From Lentilactobacillus sp. Marseille-Q4993 (GTDB lineage Bacteria; Bacillota; Bacilli; Lactobacillales; Lactobacillaceae), in NCBI RefSeq assembly GCF_951230165.1, contig NZ_CATNVB010000027.1, positions 1 through 33,051 of the forward strand: a stretch of 33,051 nt of DNA, written 5' to 3'. The notes under the pieces were generated by a model, which was not told the origin of the DNA, ran no database searches, and saw nothing but the letters and a program-made list of their open reading frames with translations. Made by a program: the position numbers and the translations under genes. Each line of letters opens with the position of its first letter. Position 1 is the first letter of the stretch. Positions 6,824 to 15,900 of this stretch are shown here, in pieces.

Positions 6824-7381
6824 ATGAAAAAAATTCTATTACTTAGTAATGAATCACCGGCAGCGGTGGAGGTTGAACGCCAACTAAATACTGAGTCTCA
6901 ATTTGACGTAATTAAGTTTAAGGGTGATTTTGAATCCGTTTCTGATTATCAAAAAACTATTGGTGCAGTTGACGGAGTTATTTCAGTGTTGGGGCCAAAC
7001 GACGTTGATTTAGCTTTTGATGCCTTGTTTGATGCATACTATGAACTAATGCCAGCGATTGAACGGTTTATTATGGTGACGGTTTCTGGTCTTGATGATG
7101 AGGTTCAACCACCTAGGACTTATGAGGGAGTTGCTGATCAGCGGGAGTTTATCAAACAACAACGCTATGCCGCGAAGATTGTTGATGAGTCGGAAATTCC
7201 ATACACGATTATTAGGGCTGGTCGACTAATTTCTAAAACAGATAGCGAATGGCAACTATTCAAGGAAAATGAGCCAATGCCTAATGGTGAGGTTAGTGAT
7301 AAGGTATTAGCAAAATTCATTGTTAGTTTGGTAATCAATAATGATCACTTGAATGAATCGGTTGGAATTCTTAATAAGTAA
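6824..7381 (+). CDS. NAD(P)-binding, atypical short-chain dehydrogenase-like protein
   Basis: The 185-residue protein has a Rossmann-like start (MKKILLLSNESPAAVEVERQL), a core strand VDGVISVLGPND, the FIMVTVSGLDD strand and the YTIIRAGRLISKT segment that are typical of NAD(P)H-binding, NmrA/SDR5-like small proteins. The usual GATGxxG nucleotide loop is replaced by LLSNESPAAV, so cofactor binding may be altered. The substrate is unknown. ATG 6824 is preceded by AAAGGA. The next gene begins 19 bases downstream and probably shares the transcript, which ends at the terminator at 7766-7800. Confidence 0.75.
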   Translation: MKKILLLSNESPAAVEVERQLNTESQFDVIKFKGDFESVSDYQKTIGAVDGVISVLGPNDVDLAFDALFDAYYELMPAIERFIMVTVSGLDDEVQPPRTYEGVADQREFIKQQRYAAKIVDESEIPYTIIRAGRLISKTDSEWQLFKENEPMPNGEVSDKVLAKFIVSLVINNDHLNESVGILNK

Positions 7382-7400
7382 GCGATGGGGAGGGACATGA

Positions 7401-7763
7401 ATGACTGTAAAGTTAGATGAAGCAGAGATAGTAAATTTGAAAAAACAATTGTTTGAGGCAAACAGAGTCTCGCGGTTTGTGATTATTCAGGCAACCACGA
7501 AGTCAAATAAGACTCAAACTGAAATTGTAACTGACTATCACAATTATAAGGATATAAAAGAAGCAAACAGTGAAAACTTTGAATTCCAAATTCTGAGGGA
7601 TATTCTGCCAATTACTAATAATTTGGTTTATTGGGCAGTTGCTCAGCAGAAGCTTCATCAGCTTGTTGAAGAGAACTCTCCGGATAAGGACGAAGCAATT
7701 GATGACCTTCAATATTATACCGAGAAGGTAATGGAAGAGAATAAGGTTCATACTGCTAGTTAG
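7401..7763 (+). CDS. Small protein of unknown function
   Basis: I do not recognise the 120-residue, acidic, largely helical protein. It has no signal peptide, membrane segment or known catalytic motif. An alternation of charged helices (LDEAEIVNLKKQLFEAN; EENSPDKDEAIDDLQYYTEKV) suggests a soluble helical fold. GGGGAGG lies seven bases before ATG 7401. It is 19 bases behind the NAD(P)-binding gene and shares its terminator, so the two probably form an operon. Confidence 0.7.
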   Translation: MTVKLDEAEIVNLKKQLFEANRVSRFVIIQATTKSNKTQTEIVTDYHNYKDIKEANSENFEFQILRDILPITNNLVYWAVAQQKLHQLVEENSPDKDEAIDDLQYYTEKVMEENKVHTAS

Positions 7764-7765
7764 GC

Positions 7766-7802
7766 AAAAAGGCGACAACCAATAGGGTTGCCGCTTTTTT
7801 AG
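7766..7802 (+). terminator. Rho-independent terminator
   Basis: The imperfect stem AAAAAGGCGACAACC / GGTTGCCGCTTTTTT with loop AATAG follows the stop of the unknown gene by three bases and ends in six T residues. Confidence 0.85.
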
Positions 7803-7822
7803 TAAACTTTAATAGCTTATAT

Positions 7823-7851
7823 TTGTAACCAAATGAGCAATTAATTATAAT
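7823..7851 (+). promoter_or_regulatory. Promoter of the first fibro-slime surface protein
   Basis: TTGTAA (7823-7828) and a consensus TATAAT (7846-7851) are 17 bases apart. Transcription would start near 7858, about 50 bases before the gene. Confidence 0.65.
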
Positions 7852-7906
7852 TAAACTAGTTGTATGTAACTATTAGTTTACGTTTATTTCCAGGGGGGAT
7901 TTAAAG

Positions 7907-9175
7907 ATGGATAGATTTGAGGAAAAAGTTCCGACTCACTATCGGATGTATAAAAAGGGGAAGATGTGGCTGTTTAGCTGTGCATTTGTGCTAACACTTG
8001 GGGCTGCAGGATCGGCAACTGCGACTGCTGATACAACCAACACTAAGACTGACAATCAGCCAGCCACGTACACGATTGCTCAGCCAAATGAATCGAGTGA
8101 TTCTAGTGATTCTAATGAAGCTAGTTTGGATGTAGTGGATCCGGACCAAACTCAATCACAGACGCAAGAAACAACTCAGTCTGATTCATCAGTAACTTCG
8201 ACTACTGATACCGAGTCAACTGAAGCACAACCAGCTCAAACGGTAACTAACAACCAGAACGAAGCCAACGTACATACGGAAAGCAGCCAAGCTGAAGCAA
8301 CCGCAAGTACTGATAACAATGTTCAGGCCACTCAACCAGCTAGTCAAGCACCAGTTCAAGCTGAACAGGCTACTAGAACAGTTGCACCAAAGGTCACAAA
8401 ATCAACACCTAAATCGATCAAAGCTGTTAAGTCAACTAAGGGTGCCAAAAGTACCAAGGTAACAACTAAGCGGGTGGCTAAGCATGCGGTAAAGAGAGCG
8501 GCTGTTAAGAAGGCTAGTGTGCGAGTGCTGAAGCACACCAATAAGTTGTTTAAAGATACTCGCAATCTTATTAACAAGAAGTACATTAAGTATTATGAGA
8601 TCCACGATAAGGATAGCAACCAATTTGGCCGGGTCTTAGTTAACCTGAAGGGTAGTTGGTATGAGGTTGATACTTCTAATCCAGATCAACCAGCATCCTT
8701 AATTACTGATAATAATGATTTAAATGAGATCAAAACTGCGTATGATCAAGGAAAAGTTGACTACTACGCAATGCCTACCAATCTATTGAATGAGTATTTG
8801 GGAACTACTCTGAATAAAGATGGACTTTATAAACCGATAAACGGAACCTTGTATAAGGGCTACGAAATCGTCACAACCAATAGTGATCTTAGCGCCATCA
8901 GAGATCAGTACAAAATAAGTGATGAAGTTCTGAAGGATATGGGTGTTTATAATGCCAGTTTGACTTATCATGGGCTGGAGAATTTGGTGTTACCCGTTGT
9001 TGGTAAGACTCAATACACAGCTACAAAGGTAAATGGTGATAGTCAAAAACGGACGATTCTTATTAAGAATGAAAATGATAAAAAAGGCGTTGTCTATGTT
9101 CAAGATAAAAACGGAAACTTTGTGACTGATAAGTCAATTCAGAAAGAATATGACTCAGGTGCAAAAATGTTTTGA
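7907..9175 (+). CDS. Fibro-slime LPxTG surface protein, N-terminal part (frameshifted)
   Basis: These 422 residues are the front part of a cell-wall protein. They hold a KxYKxGKxW signal peptide (MYKKGKMWLFSC, residues about 14-25, cleavage near residue 40), a Ser/Thr/Gln-rich stalk (about 45-155), a strongly basic Lys/Ala/Val segment (about 160-205) and a mixed domain with NGSWYEV-like strands. The frame ends in TGA at 9173-9175 right after an A5 run (9163-9167), and the matching rest of the protein continues in the -1 frame (9172-11661). A paralogue at 11880 is intact and has the same order of parts. Adding one A to the run would join both halves into a protein of about 1,250 residues. As written, this half would be secreted without any anchor. 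The ribosome binding site GGGGGG lies upstream of ATG 7907. Confidence 0.85.
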   Translation: MDRFEEKVPTHYRMYKKGKMWLFSCAFVLTLGAAGSATATADTTNTKTDNQPATYTIAQPNESSDSSDSNEASLDVVDPDQTQSQTQETTQSDSSVTSTTDTESTEAQPAQTVTNNQNEANVHTESSQAEATASTDNNVQATQPASQAPVQAEQATRTVAPKVTKSTPKSIKAVKSTKGAKSTKVTTKRVAKHAVKRAAVKKASVRVLKHTNKLFKDTRNLINKKYIKYYEIHDKDSNQFGRVLVNLKGSWYEVDTSNPDQPASLITDNNDLNEIKTAYDQGKVDYYAMPTNLLNEYLGTTLNKDGLYKPINGTLYKGYEIVTTNSDLSAIRDQYKISDEVLKDMGVYNASLTYHGLENLVLPVVGKTQYTATKVNGDSQKRTILIKNENDKKGVVYVQDKNGNFVTDKSIQKEYDSGAKMF

Positions 9176-11661
9176 CGGATGAATATATGCCAGTAAGCAG
9201 TAGTGATCCTAAAGCTGTTACTTTGGATAGCATCTACAAAAAATATTCTGATGATATTGTTGATTATGTAAATAGTACTGGTAAAATTGGTGATTTATAT
9301 GATTTAAATGGTACCAGTACTGGGTACATGGTGTACTTTGACCCCAAAAACCCAATTACTGATGGTCGAGTTAGCGCGGCAAATAAACAGTACGTTAAAA
9401 CAATCGAGAATCCAAATGATCCAAATAAAAAAGAAGCAGTTTCATACGTTACCCCAAGTGATGCAAGTTATAATGATCCACAAACTAAAAAGTATGCTGT
9501 TGCTGTAATTGATGGTGTTTACTACTTAGTTAAAGGCAATCAACTGGTCGCTCTGAAGCAGGGAGATAAAACTACTGGTAAAGACTACGATACGGTTTTA
9601 GGGGCTATCAAAGACGGGAAGCTTACTGCGGATGAAACGGTGAGTGTTAATAAGGTAGTCACAAAAGATACCAGTGGCAATGATATTCAAAAAGGATTAA
9701 AGAAAGCTGTCGATAGTAATCAAAGGGCATTTAAAGTTAATGGTGAATGGTATTTAGCAGTTACCCAGAATGAGTTAACTGGTAAAGACAAAATCAGTGG
9801 GGATGCAATTACTTATAAAAAGATATCTGAACCGCTCCAACAGACTGGAGCTACCAAGGATGATAAAGGGCGACTTCCTGTTATTCAGGATGGCTATTTA
9901 ATTCCTGATCAAAAGGACGGCACAATGGGATTAATTAACACCGTCAATCCAGGATTCAACGTAACGATTTCTGACTTTACGACTACTCCTGATGAGTCCA
10001 GAGAAACTTATGAATCAGGAATTAATAATGGTCACGCAATTGTTTTCTCACACGGAAACGGAGCTGAATCAAAACAAGCGTATAATCAATATAGTTCTGC
10101 TAACGATGGTGCTTATAAGAATATTGTTCAAAAGAAGCTGGGCCTCGATGGCTACCCAGTGACAAACCCATTATATGCAGAAAACTCAACGGTTCCTGAA
10201 AATGAACGGCCAGTCGGGTATTTAAAGACATCTGCTAGTGTCGGGGATTATCCTGATGGTCAATCACTTGATTACTTATTCAATAACCAAAGTTCAAACT
10301 ATTCTGATAAGTATGAATTAACACCTGACAATGCTAAGCTATTTATTTCTGATGGTAATGGCGGCTACATGTTTGATAGTTCCAAGTATTATGCCCAATA
10401 TAATAAAGAGATAGGTAAAATTCTGGTTTATAACAAAGCGGATACTATGGTGAATGGAAAGGGACAATTCTTCCCATTAGGAGATCCAAATTCTGCCTTT
10501 AATATTAAGCCAGGGGTATCTTTACCAACAAAAATGAATCAAACAGTTAGTTTCGGCAAAGACAAGGACGTTCAAACAACAAATTATGCCGTTAATGGAG
10601 CTAAAAATGATCATTACTTTGGGGTGAAAATGTCAACTGGATTCACAATTCCACCTTATGGAAAGGTAAATGGCAAGGTCGATGGCAAGGATATGACATT
10701 TTCCTTCAGTGGGGATGATGATTTCTGGCTATATATTGATGATAATTTGGTCCTTGACCTAGGTGGTATTCATAGTGCGATTTCCGGTAAAATTAATTTT
10801 GCGACAGGTGAAGTAACTACCACTAATAGAAAAGGAGAACAATATACGACGAGTTTGGATGACATTCTTGGTGCTGGGGCAAAAGATAATAAAGGGAATG
10901 ACGTCGATCTCAAACCAAGTGCATCGTATAGCGGGACTCATACATTAAGCCTATTCTACTTGGAACGAGGTAATTACCAATCGAACCTTAAGTTGGAGTT
11001 CAACCTTGATACGACACAGAGCTATTACGCAGTGCCAGTTTCTGAGTTTGGAACTCAACCTGCTATAAGCCCTTACCCAATCTTTATGTACGGAGTAAGA
11101 TCTAATTACTACTCAACACCAACTCAAAGCTATGCACTAGGAGTTCAACAACGGTATGGTGTTGATGCTGAAACGCCAGGTGGTGGCGTTCCACCAGAAA
11201 CTCCAAACAACAACGTCCCACCACTAACACCACCAACGGATACTCCTAAGGTACCAGGTGAGGATGTTCCACCTTTAACCCCACCAACGGATACTCCTAA
11301 AGAGCCGGGTGAGGATGTCCCACCAACAGATACTCCTAAGGAACCTGGCGAGGATGTTCCAAAGACTCCAGGAGATTCAAAGACACCTGGCGACAATGGT
11401 GAAACTCCTTCTAGAGGTAATATTCCAGGCCAAAACGTTTCTGGAGTTACCAAAACTAGTTCGAATATGGCAACTTCAACTCCTACCCAAATGGTGGTTG
11501 CAAAGAGTTCAATGGTACCTGGTGTTGGTAGTGAAGCAGAACAAGCTAAATTGCCACAAACAGGTGACAAAAAGAATGTGGCAACTACGATTGTTGGAGC
11601 AATTATGTTAGGAATTTCACTCTTTGGTCTTGGAAAGATCTTTAAGAGACGAGAGAACTAA
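9172..11661 (+). CDS. Fibro-slime LPxTG surface protein, C-terminal part (frameshifted)
   Basis: The 829-residue frame lacks a signal peptide and opens with a TTG that overlaps the previous stop, so it is best read as the rest of the gene begun at 7907. It contains a fibro-slime/PA14-like domain (about residues 470-640) with the acidic signature SFSGDDDFWLYIDDNLVLDLGGIH and LFYLERGNYQSNLKLEFNL. A Pro/Thr-rich wall-spanning region with PPTDTPKEPGEDV repeats (about 680-745) follows. It ends with a sortase signal: LPQTG (794-798), a hydrophobic helix and the basic tail FKRREN. Fibro-slime domains occur in bacterial surface adhesins and are thought to bind carbohydrate or matrix. If the frameshift is real, this half stays in the cytoplasm or is not made, unless recoding occurs. 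Independent starts at TTG 9172 or ATG 9187 are weakly supported (AGGTG at 9158-9162). Confidence 0.85.
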   Translation: MTDEYMPVSSSDPKAVTLDSIYKKYSDDIVDYVNSTGKIGDLYDLNGTSTGYMVYFDPKNPITDGRVSAANKQYVKTIENPNDPNKKEAVSYVTPSDASYNDPQTKKYAVAVIDGVYYLVKGNQLVALKQGDKTTGKDYDTVLGAIKDGKLTADETVSVNKVVTKDTSGNDIQKGLKKAVDSNQRAFKVNGEWYLAVTQNELTGKDKISGDAITYKKISEPLQQTGATKDDKGRLPVIQDGYLIPDQKDGTMGLINTVNPGFNVTISDFTTTPDESRETYESGINNGHAIVFSHGNGAESKQAYNQYSSANDGAYKNIVQKKLGLDGYPVTNPLYAENSTVPENERPVGYLKTSASVGDYPDGQSLDYLFNNQSSNYSDKYELTPDNAKLFISDGNGGYMFDSSKYYAQYNKEIGKILVYNKADTMVNGKGQFFPLGDPNSAFNIKPGVSLPTKMNQTVSFGKDKDVQTTNYAVNGAKNDHYFGVKMSTGFTIPPYGKVNGKVDGKDMTFSFSGDDDFWLYIDDNLVLDLGGIHSAISGKINFATGEVTTTNRKGEQYTTSLDDILGAGAKDNKGNDVDLKPSASYSGTHTLSLFYLERGNYQSNLKLEFNLDTTQSYYAVPVSEFGTQPAISPYPIFMYGVRSNYYSTPTQSYALGVQQRYGVDAETPGGGVPPETPNNNVPPLTPPTDTPKVPGEDVPPLTPPTDTPKEPGEDVPPTDTPKEPGEDVPKTPGDSKTPGDNGETPSRGNIPGQNVSGVTKTSSNMATSTPTQMVVAKSSMVPGVGSEAEQAKLPQTGDKKNVATTIVGAIMLGISLFGLGKIFKRREN
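11230..11358 (+). repeat. Tandem Pro-rich coding repeat
   Basis: Three copies begin with CCACCAACGGATACTCCTAA-like sequence at 11230, 11281 and 11320 (51 then 39 bases long). They encode PPTDTPK(V/E)PGEDV units of the wall-spanning region. Confidence 0.8.
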
Positions 11662-11692
11662 TAGTTACAATTAATTAAATATAGATTAGACG

Positions 11693-11734
11693 AAAACTAC
11701 CTATGACAATTTGAATTGCCATGGGTGGTTTTTT
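11693..11734 (+). terminator. Terminator after the first surface protein
   Basis: A long stem (11693-11705 with 11720-11732, two G-U pairs, continued by CAATT/AATTG inside) is followed by a T-run to 11734. Confidence 0.85.
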
Positions 11735-11879
11735 GTTTTTAGTAAAAACATTTAGTTATCCGACAGTTATGGGTAAAGTGTTGTTCAATTACTAAACAGT
11801 TTTGAAATATAATACACAGTGTAGTCATAATAATTACTATGTAATGTAACATTAAATATATTGGGAGGAATTAGGGGTA

Positions 11880-14800
11880 ATGAACAACAAGTCTAATCGA
11901 GTACCATCACGTTTTAAAATGTATAAGAAGGGGAAAATGTGGCTATTTGGCTGTGCCTTCATTCTGACGATCGGTGGGGCCAGTTCCGTTTCTGCGAGCG
12001 AAGTAAAGTCAGATCAAGTTAACGAAAGTGCACAAGCGGAAATTTATTCAATTTCCAAGGCTGATAGTGAAAATGCAGAAGTTCAGACTCAGACTCAGAC
12101 ACAAAATACTGAACAAATTGTAGAATCTAAAAAGCAAGTAGAAGATTCCGTACATACACCAAGCTATGTTGCAAAAAGCGAAAGCAAGCCAGCTAAAGTT
12201 CAAAGTGACGATGATATAGATGCAGCAATTGAGAGTGGTGTTCAAAAGACCCGTAAAGTTGAATATCATCAAGCAAATTCACAAACCGCAACAAATACTA
12301 ATAGCGAAGTTAAAAAAGCAGGAACAGCACTAAGTGTACAATCTCCCAAGAGTGATAAAACACCTAATGCTGATTCTGCTAAGAAAGATAATGAAAGTTT
12401 CGCAAATCGATACGATAAGGATGATCAAAGTAAGAGCTACCTTGATTACGACAAGTTACCAGATGCTGTGAAGAACGAAGCTAACAGTAGTAAATACGGG
12501 AGAATTGTCTTTAAATCAGCTGACGGTAAATATATGGAATATGATAAGAAAACGGGTAAGACTTCTATAATCAATGAGAAGCAAGTTCAAGAAATAAACA
12601 ATGCAGCCAAAGCTGGTCATGTAGATACGTATTTCCTTGGTGATATGGCTAAAATTAAAGATACTGTTGACAAAAAGCAAGATAATGTTGGCGGTTATCG
12701 AATAGTTCACTTTAAAAATGAGGCCGAATTAGAAGCATTTGCAAAAGATCATGGACTTGATTCAGCACAATTGAAAAACGTTGGCTATGTTTTTGTTCCT
12801 ACGCCAACAGAAAAAGATTTAAAGGCAATGGCAACTCAGGCAGAATCAGTAATTAAAAATGATTTGACCGCTGTTGATAAGCCTTTATCATATACAGACC
12901 AGAATGGTAATGTGTTTACCTATAAGGTTAAGCTGACTAACAAAGATGATAAAAACGCATCATTTTCAATTACACTGGATGATGAGTTCAACTACGGTAA
13001 AGCTGGTCAGTTAGCAAATACTATTACGGTTTTCAAAGACGGAGATACATGTTATACGGTTACCAAGGAAGCCGGCCAAAAAACTAAAATAGACAAACTA
13101 GATCCAAAGAATGCCGCTGATAAAAAAATCATTGATATGATTAACAATCCAAATAATGATAATGTAAACAGCGATTCATCCAATGAAGTATATAAGGGTG
13201 AAGATGCCGCTGAACTCATTAAAGCTGCTCTCGATGCTGGCGATAACTATTTTATCGGTAGTGATGGAAATGTGTATACAATTCAGAACGTTACGGATGA
13301 GACAGGGTTAAAAGAAGGAACTGGTTTCTATTTTGATTCGGAAAACACAGTCACGACAACACCGACTAAAAATAATGGTAGTATCTTAGAGAATACTGAT
13401 AATGCCGGATTTACGATTAATATCAATGACTATACGATTAAAAATGATGGTAATGGTCACGATCTTGAACCATCTGGATCATACGAAGGAATTAATGCGC
13501 ACCACGCTTTGCAGTTTACTCACGGTGAGCATTATCGAGGGGAAGGAAATTCAAGTTCTGCTCAGGTTACCACTGGAATTGTAGGCTCTGATTTAGTAGA
13601 TGGTTTCCCTGTTTTAAACCCTAAAGGACCTATCAATTCTTCAGAATCACTTAAATATTTATTCGAAAACAGTTCTGATAGTGATAGTGTCAAACATTAT
13701 AAGGTGTCAAATGGGGGCTTATTCTCTGTAGATGAGAACGGTAACTACAAGTTTAACAGTGCTAACAATTTTGCTAGTTTTAATAAAAAGACTGGCACGA
13801 TTACCATTGATAGTAAGCCTGGAGTTGTAATTGATGGTAAGAGTGGTCAATTCTTCCCATTTGCAGATGATATGGAAGCTCACAATGGTAGTTTTGATGC
13901 TAACAGTGTTGGTGACACTGCTAAGAATTTGGACCATTACTTTGTGATGAGTATGAAGGGCAAATATGTTATGCCAGAAGGTGGAAATGTTACTGGAGCT
14001 GATGGTAAAAAGGTGCCAATGACATTTACGTTTAGTGGTGATGATGACTTTTGGCTGTACATTGATGGCCATTTGGCACTTGATCTTGGCGGAATTCACG
14101 GAATTCAAAAAGGGACAATTGATTTTGCGACTGGTACCGTCACAGTTAATGGTAAGGTAACAACCTTGAGTAAGGATTTGCTTAAAGCTGGATCACACGA
14201 TATGAGTGTGTTCTATCTGGAAAGGGGTAATTATCAATCAAACCTTTCATTGCAGTTTAACCTGCAAACCCAAAAATATTACTATGGAACTAAAGCTGAT
14301 AAGAGCTTTAGCTATGATAACCAAGTACAAAAATATAAACTTGAGACTCCATCAACTACCGATAGTTATGTCGCCGTTCAGGATAGATACGGAGTTGAAG
14401 TTGTAACGCCGGCTCCAGTAAATCCAGGAGATAACACCCCAGGAAACCATGGTGATACACCAACACCAGATACGCCAACAGATACACCAGATATTCCTGG
14501 TACACCGGAAACCCCAAGTACTCCAAACACTCCTGACGAGCCACATAACCCGGTAACCCCAAATACACCTAATATCCCGGACCAACCACATAATCCATCG
14601 ACACCAAATATTCCGAATGGACCAGAAAAAGTGGTTGCAGTTCCTGATGAACCACATAATCCTAGTTCACAAGTTGGTACGCCAATTAATTCGGACGTAA
14701 CTACTGGAGAAGAAAACCAGAACCCAATGCCTCAGCCGGTATCTGCAACTAATGATTTTGTGAATAACGATCAGTCTAAATTACCCCAAACGGGTGACCA

Positions 14801-14897
14801 ACATAGCTCATTATCATCAATTGTTGGGATTATCTTGTTAGGACTATCAGTTTTTGGTCTTTTAAGTATGTTTAAAAAGAGAAATATAAAAGAATAA
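11880..14897 (+). CDS. Fibro-slime domain LPxTG surface protein (intact paralogue)
   Basis: The 1,005-residue cell-wall protein has a KxYKxGKxW signal peptide (FKMYKKGKMWLFGC, cleavage near SVSA-SE at about residue 41). A Ser/Lys/Gln-rich stalk runs to about 180, followed by repeated mixed domains (about 185-470). A fibro-slime/PA14-like domain (about 500-810) carries FTFSGDDDFWLYIDGHLALDLGGIH and SVFYLERGNYQSNLSLQFNL. The Pro-rich wall region (about 835-950) has TPxxPDEPHNP repeats. It ends with LPQTG (968-972), a hydrophobic helix and the tail FKKRN. KxYKxGKxW signals mark large, often glycosylated adhesins, sometimes exported by SecA2/SecY2; those genes are not in this window. GGGAGGA precedes ATG 11880. 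Its paralogue at 7907-11661 is broken, so this copy may carry the function alone. Ligand unknown. Confidence 0.9.
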   Translation: MNNKSNRVPSRFKMYKKGKMWLFGCAFILTIGGASSVSASEVKSDQVNESAQAEIYSISKADSENAEVQTQTQTQNTEQIVESKKQVEDSVHTPSYVAKSESKPAKVQSDDDIDAAIESGVQKTRKVEYHQANSQTATNTNSEVKKAGTALSVQSPKSDKTPNADSAKKDNESFANRYDKDDQSKSYLDYDKLPDAVKNEANSSKYGRIVFKSADGKYMEYDKKTGKTSIINEKQVQEINNAAKAGHVDTYFLGDMAKIKDTVDKKQDNVGGYRIVHFKNEAELEAFAKDHGLDSAQLKNVGYVFVPTPTEKDLKAMATQAESVIKNDLTAVDKPLSYTDQNGNVFTYKVKLTNKDDKNASFSITLDDEFNYGKAGQLANTITVFKDGDTCYTVTKEAGQKTKIDKLDPKNAADKKIIDMINNPNNDNVNSDSSNEVYKGEDAAELIKAALDAGDNYFIGSDGNVYTIQNVTDETGLKEGTGFYFDSENTVTTTPTKNNGSILENTDNAGFTININDYTIKNDGNGHDLEPSGSYEGINAHHALQFTHGEHYRGEGNSSSAQVTTGIVGSDLVDGFPVLNPKGPINSSESLKYLFENSSDSDSVKHYKVSNGGLFSVDENGNYKFNSANNFASFNKKTGTITIDSKPGVVIDGKSGQFFPFADDMEAHNGSFDANSVGDTAKNLDHYFVMSMKGKYVMPEGGNVTGADGKKVPMTFTFSGDDDFWLYIDGHLALDLGGIHGIQKGTIDFATGTVTVNGKVTTLSKDLLKAGSHDMSVFYLERGNYQSNLSLQFNLQTQKYYYGTKADKSFSYDNQVQKYKLETPSTTDSYVAVQDRYGVEVVTPAPVNPGDNTPGNHGDTPTPDTPTDTPDIPGTPETPSTPNTPDEPHNPVTPNTPNIPDQPHNPSTPNIPNGPEKVVAVPDEPHNPSSQVGTPINSDVTTGEENQNPMPQPVSATNDFVNNDQSKLPQTGDQHSSLSSIVGIILLGLSVFGLLSMFKKRNIKE

Positions 14898-14901
14898 TAT
14901 T

Positions 14902-14934
14902 AAAAAGTCTTCCAAATTTTGGAAGACTTTTTAC
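14902..14934 (+). terminator. Terminator after the intact fibro-slime gene
   Basis: A perfect 12-bp stem, AAAAAGTCTTCC (14902-14913) with GGAAGACTTTTT (14921-14932), follows the stop codon. Confidence 0.9.
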
Positions 14935-14951
14935 TTTAATGACAACTATTC

Positions 14952-14980
14952 TTGCCCGGACCATTGTTTTTTCATAGAAT
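14952..14980 (+). promoter_or_regulatory. Promoter of the metallopeptidase gene
   Basis: TTGCCC (14952-14957) and TAGAAT (14975-14980) are 17 bases apart, about 26 bases before the ribosome binding site of the next gene. Confidence 0.55.
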
Positions 14981-15012
14981 TAAGAGGTAATTAAGGACTG
15001 GGGGAGCACCTT

Positions 15013-15894
15013 ATGAAAGCAAAGAAGATAGTCGCACCGGTAATTTTGGGAATACTGGTAACAGGAATTAGTGGTTTTTGGTTTGAAGTCAAGATTGCAA
15101 AAGCTGATGATATTAAGCCGACATCAGCGTTATTGACGAAAGGAAACTCATTTTATCTTCAGAATAAACAATCACTCGCGGATAAATACTTACTTAACTA
15201 CGCCTCAATGAATGGTTTAGACAATAAGGGCAAAGTATATATTTACGATGTCACTAAAAATAAGGAACTCCGAAAGAGTTTGGATTTGGCAATGGACTAT
15301 TGGAATAGCAAGCTGGGTACCAAGGTGTTTTTACTGGGAACAAATAAACACCATACCATAAAGTTTTCGGTTTCTAATTCAAAAGTTACGAGTACTGATC
15401 GGAGTGATGCATGGTGGTCGCCTTCAAGAAAGGAAATCCAAATTCGGAGCTCATATTTTGTTAGTGCGCCAAAGCGAATGGCAAGGCTGGTTTTACAGAA
15501 GAGTATTGAAACAGAAACTGCACGAGATAATCGGTTGATTGATTCATTTCGTGCTAAAAATGTTGATACTAATAAGTTGTCCAAGTATCGGAATGATTTA
15601 GTCAAAAAGACGGAAAAAGAGATTAAACTTCAGAAAAGGGTAATTGATAAGGAAAATCTTGATGTAAAAGCTCGACGATTTGAATATGCCAGTACTTTAA
15701 CCCACGAAATGGGCCACATGTTAGGGCTGAATCATTCCCCTAACAAAAACGATGCAATGTATTGGGCAAACGATGTCCCAGAAATTTATGTATATAGTAA
15801 GTTGAAGGCCAGCAAAAATGGCTTTAATCCGTTAACCTCAACGGATGTTAACCGGGCTAAGTTAAGTTTGCAGGTTTATAAAGCAACTCACTAA
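15013..15894 (+). CDS. Secreted matrixin-like zinc metallopeptidase
   Basis: The 293-residue protein has an N-terminal signal sequence (KAKKI, hydrophobic core to about residue 25, cleavage near AKA-DD at about residue 32). A C-terminal zinc site HEMGHMLGLNH (His231, Glu232, His235, His241) fits the HExxHxxGxxH consensus of the metzincin clan, with DAMYW providing the likely Met-turn. The preceding AMDYWNSKLG segment is common in small matrixin-like (M10-type) peptidases of lactobacilli. The middle part is rich in Lys and Arg (about 150-225). It has no cell-wall anchor, so it is probably released or membrane-held by an uncleaved signal. Lying between LPxTG adhesin genes, it may process surface proteins (inference). 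GGGGGAG lies seven bases before ATG 15013. Confidence 0.87.
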   Translation: MKAKKIVAPVILGILVTGISGFWFEVKIAKADDIKPTSALLTKGNSFYLQNKQSLADKYLLNYASMNGLDNKGKVYIYDVTKNKELRKSLDLAMDYWNSKLGTKVFLLGTNKHHTIKFSVSNSKVTSTDRSDAWWSPSRKEIQIRSSYFVSAPKRMARLVLQKSIETETARDNRLIDSFRAKNVDTNKLSKYRNDLVKKTEKEIKLQKRVIDKENLDVKARRFEYASTLTHEMGHMLGLNHSPNKNDAMYWANDVPEIYVYSKLKASKNGFNPLTSTDVNRAKLSLQVYKATH

Positions 15895-15900
15895 TAAATA

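Noticed and set aside
9163-9176. Programmed -1 ribosomal frameshift site
   Set aside because: The A5/T4 runs do not form a canonical X-XXY-YYZ heptamer in the zero frame and I saw no obvious stem just downstream; slippage or a lost base is simpler.
9172-9189. Independent gene starting at TTG 9172 or ATG 9187
   Set aside because: No signal peptide for an LPQTG protein, weak ribosome binding site and a perfect match to a continued frame of the upstream half; treated as a frameshifted single gene.
11145-11570. 141-codon minus-strand frame opposite the Pro-rich region
   Set aside because: It is a mirror of the Pro/Thr repeat codons (Gly/Ser/Val-rich complement) and has no ribosome binding site.
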